Assembly: GCA_947493535.1 (NCBI GenBank)
Contig: CANLRK010000001.1
Coordinates: 1-64,000 of the forward strand
Reading direction: 5' to 3'
DNA from: an uncultured Flavobacteriaceae bacterium
GTDB taxonomy: Bacteria; Bacteroidota; Bacteroidia; Flavobacteriales; Flavobacteriaceae
Length of the DNA stretch: 64,000 nucleotides
The notes under the pieces were generated by a model. It ran no database searches. It had not been told where the DNA came from and was given only the letters and a program-made list of their open reading frames with translations. The position numbers and the translations under genes were made by a program. Of the stretch, positions 61,721-64,000 are shown piece after piece. Position 1 is the first letter of the stretch. Every line of letters begins with the position of its first letter.

Positions 61721-62542
61721 TTATTTTTCTTCTTCTTTATTTTCTTCTGCTGGGGGTGAAGGTGGGCCTGCGTTTCTATTGTTTTTTTTAGCCTCTCTTT
61801 CTTCTAGCATTTTTTTACGTTTTTCTTCAAACGCCTTTTTTCTTGCTTCTCTAGCTTCTAATGCTTTTTGTTTACGTTCTTCTATTAACTGTTGTCTTTT
61901 TGCTCTACTTTCTTCTTGAGCTTTTTTTCTAGCATCAAGTTCTTCGTTAATTACTGGTACAACTTCTTCTTCCTCTGCTTTCTTTTTTGCTTTTTTATTT
62001 TTTGCTTGTTCACGTTTAGCTGTACGCGTTATAGTACGCACAATATAATCACTCAAATCATACCTTTTATTAGAATACAACATTACAACATCGGCCGATT
62101 TATCAAAAATAAAATCGTATTTTTTTGCTTTAGCTAGCTCCTGTACAGCTGTTAACACTTGATCTTGAATTGGCTCAATTAGTCTTTGCTTTTGAACTAT
62201 TAAATCGCCGTTAGGACCAAATCTCTTTTGCTGATATTCTAATATTTCTGCTTCTTCTGCACTTATCTCTTCTTCTTTCTCTTCAATCAATTCTTTTGTT
62301 AATAAAACTCTTTCATTTCTGAGATCTAACTTTTTCTTTTCAATATCACGAAGTTTTAAGTCAATCTCTCCTTTCCATTTTTGCACTTTGTTATCTAACT
62401 GATTTAATGCTTCTGTATACTCTGGAATATTTTCAAGTATATATTCTGTATCAATATATCCTATTCTAATATTACTTCGTTGCGCATTGCTCGTGTAAGC
62501 TACAAATGCTAAAATAATTACTAAAAGAACTCTTGTTTTCAT
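61721..62542 (-). CDS. OmpH/Skp-family protein with long charged tail
   Basis: 273 residues. The signal peptide ends ...YTSNAQ. The Skp-like part (about 22-175) has IGYIDTEYILENIPEY and YDFIFDKSADVVMLYSNKRYDL, cut at its DKSADV turn. The last about 95 residues are a Lys/Glu/Arg/Ala-rich, probably helical or disordered tail (KKAEEEEVV, EERKQKALEAREARKKAFEEK pattern) ending in Pro and Glu. This tail is absent from the next paralog. Position between bamA and a short OmpH gene supports a chaperone role for outer-membrane proteins. Confidence 0.92.
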   Translation of the reverse strand: MKTRVLLVIILAFVAYTSNAQRSNIRIGYIDTEYILENIPEYTEALNQLDNKVQKWKGEIDLKLRDIEKKKLDLRNERVLLTKELIEEKEEEISAEEAEILEYQQKRFGPNGDLIVQKQRLIEPIQDQVLTAVQELAKAKKYDFIFDKSADVVMLYSNKRYDLSDYIVRTITRTAKREQAKNKKAKKKAEEEEVVPVINEELDARKKAQEESRAKRQQLIEERKQKALEAREARKKAFEEKRKKMLEEREAKKNNRNAGPPSPPAEENKEEEK

Positions 62543-62577
62543 AACTTATGGTGTTTATTGAAAATATCGTGCCAAAA

Positions 62578-64000
62578 TTAAAAATCTCTTCCAAGAATGA
62601 AATGTGTTTCCCATCCATGTCGCCCAACTTCTCCTGGTAAACCATCAAATCCGTGAGCAAAATCAATTCCTAATAATCCGAATGCTGGCATAAATATACG
62701 AATTCCTAACCCAGCCGAACGATACATATTAAACGGATTATAATCAGAATAATTGTCAAATGAATTACCTGCCTCAGCAAAAGCCAAAGCATAAACACTA
62801 GCAGCGGATGATTTCATTGCAATTGGATGGCGCAGTTCTAAAGAAAATTTATTATAAATAACACCTCCATTAATACTTGATAGCGATTGATTTGGATAAC
62901 CTCTTAATCGAATAGCTTCTCTACTATCCAAGCTATAAGTTCCTAATCCGTCACCTCCTACATAAAAACGCTCAAAAGGGACTATTCCTCTATCACTATT
63001 ATACGCTCCTAAATATCCGAAACCTACATTGGTACGCAACACCAATCTTTTATATAAGCTCGTATACCAGTCTCCATCAAATTTAATCTTATAAAACTCT
63101 AACCATTTGTAACGTTCTTGATCTACTTTACTTAAATCAGCAGTAGCATCTCTAAAATCTGATACAACATTATTGTTTTCATCTACATAGTTACCATGAC
63201 TATTAGTTAACTTATAAGCTTCAAGATTTTCTAAATTTTTATAATCTACCCCATTTACTAATGAATAAGGGAACGTAAATTTAGCAGTTAAAGCAAATCT
63301 CGACCCTCTTTCTGGATAGATAGGGTTTATACCTTTACTATCTCTTGAAAGCCCAACATTAAACGCCAAGTTATTAGAGTAACCATTACTTATATTTCTA
63401 AAAATACCAACGTTGTAATTTTTCAAATTATAATGTTGAAAAGATATAGAGTTACTTAGCATAAAGTAGTCATCTGGAACTTTTAATCGTTTTGCTAAAC
63501 CAACCGATACTGCAGAAATTAAGAAACGTTGATCCCTATCTACTTCTCTATTTCTAAAATCATACTGATAATTTTGGGAGTGCGATAAAGAAACTGAAAA
63601 CTGTTGTGGCCTTTTACCTCCTAACCATGGCTCCATAAACGAAAAGCTATAGGATTGAAACGATTGACTGGCTTGAGCTCTTAACGATAAACTTTGACCA
63701 TCTCCCATAGGTAACGGGTGATAAGCATCTTTATTAAAGATATTCCTTATTGAAAAGTTATTAAATGAAAGTCCTAAAGTACCTACAAAACCTCCTCCTC
63801 CGAAACCTCCTTGAAGCTCTACCTGACTCGACCCTTTTTCTACAACAGAATACTCTACATCAACAGTTCCTTCATTTGGATTAGGGTTTTTAATATTTGG
63901 CACTAACTGTTCTGCATCAAAAAAGCCCATCTGACCAAGTTCACGTAAACTTCTAATAATATTTTGCTTACTATATACTTGCCCTGGTTTTGTACGCAAC
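62578..64000 (-). CDS. bamA: Outer-membrane protein assembly factor BamA, C-terminal part
   Basis: The 473 residues in the window are the C-terminal part; the start lies beyond base 64000. The beginning is the last POTRA domain (YSKQNIIRSLRELGQMGFFD, NEGTVDVEYSVVEK), then a 16-strand barrel with the conserved loop-6 motif in IRLRGYPNQ (VRGF-like) and a terminal Phe (LGRDF), the beta-signal. BamA folds and inserts outer-membrane proteins. Two OmpH/Skp chaperone genes follow on the same strand, the usual order in Bacteroidota. Confidence 0.95.
   Translation of the reverse strand, partial: LRTKPGQVYSKQNIIRSLRELGQMGFFDAEQLVPNIKNPNPNEGTVDVEYSVVEKGSSQVELQGGFGGGGFVGTLGLSFNNFSIRNIFNKDAYHPLPMGDGQSLSLRAQASQSFQSYSFSFMEPWLGGKRPQQFSVSLSHSQNYQYDFRNREVDRDQRFLISAVSVGLAKRLKVPDDYFMLSNSISFQHYNLKNYNVGIFRNISNGYSNNLAFNVGLSRDSKGINPIYPERGSRFALTAKFTFPYSLVNGVDYKNLENLEAYKLTNSHGNYVDENNNVVSDFRDATADLSKVDQERYKWLEFYKIKFDGDWYTSLYKRLVLRTNVGFGYLGAYNSDRGIVPFERFYVGGDGLGTYSLDSREAIRLRGYPNQSLSSINGGVIYNKFSLELRHPIAMKSSAASVYALAFAEAGNSFDNYSDYNPFNMYRSAGLGIRIFMPAFGLLGIDFAHGFDGLPGEVGRHGWETHFILGRDF

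Noticed and set aside
1-64000. CRISPR arrays, insertion sequences, prophage or integrase genes.
   Set aside because: No regularly spaced repeats, transposase or integrase motifs or target-site duplications were seen on either strand.

Overview
The window is a contiguous chromosomal segment of a low-GC member of the Bacteroidota, almost certainly a marine-type Flavobacteriaceae. Evidence seen in the sequence: a type IX secretion module (C-terminal type B sorting domain, PorP/SprF, OmpA), a mevalonate-pathway HMG-CoA reductase, an exosortase F pair, the rimP-nusA-infB and mreBCD-mrdA-rodA orders, recurrent TAnnTTTG promoter boxes, and little Shine-Dalgarno signal. The genus cannot be fixed from the window alone. 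About 54 protein genes and one tRNA are present. I see no insertion sequence, prophage, CRISPR array or obvious pseudogene, so this is mostly core genome.

Layout. 1-3317: end of a large secreted adhesin-like protein, then PorP/SprF and OmpA partners. 3427-3596: tRNA-Phe(GAA) on the minus strand with its own promoter and terminator. 3648-7806: coaX, an outer-membrane protein, a TPR protein, LptC and a small membrane protein. 7867-10106 (minus): HMG-CoA reductase and a GYDIA-type GHMP kinase. 10228-16388: a DPP-IV-like peptidase, two POT peptide transporters and a secreted thioredoxin-fold protein, a peptide-use module. 16446-18455 (minus): ComEC. 18611-24650: AsmA-like protein followed by four loosely spaced genes that look accessory (unknown secreted protein, extradiol dioxygenase, CPBP protease, TraB-like lipoprotein). 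24692-29409: DUF2797, GH3-type adenylase, epimerase, tyrS. 29487-33116 (minus): a compact four-gene operon of ATP-grasp ligase, N-formylglutamate amidohydrolase-like protein, QEGLA/DUF1704 metallopeptidase-like protein and a lipoprotein peptide deformylase. 33319-36569 (minus): LuxE-like adenylase, serS, a tandem universal stress protein. 36672-41407: rimP-nusA-infB behind a leader terminator. 41467-44963: CNNM/CBS protein and a PpiD-like foldase. 45203-48147 (minus): surE, small membrane protein, lpxB, NlpC/P60-LysM lipoprotein. 48284-52362: tail-specific protease, orphan ABC permease, NucA-type nuclease. 52371-57837 (minus): the rod-shape operon. 57983-60082 (minus): purH and a free-methionine-sulfoxide-reductase-like GAF protein. 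60169-61135: exosortase XrtF and its associated protein. 61187-64000 (minus): two OmpH/Skp paralogs and the end of BamA.

Much of the window serves the cell envelope: LptC, LpxB, BamA, Skp-like chaperones, PpiD, AsmA, the T9SS module, exosortase F and the elongasome. The points most worth following are the rimP leader, where a strong intrinsic terminator lies inside a 16-codon leader ORF that overlaps the rimP start; the ATP-grasp / formylglutamate hydrolase / QEGLA / lipoprotein-deformylase operon, which pairs a ligase with metallohydrolases; and a possible small RNA downstream of the NlpC gene. Promoter calls rest on box matches only and are less certain than the gene calls.
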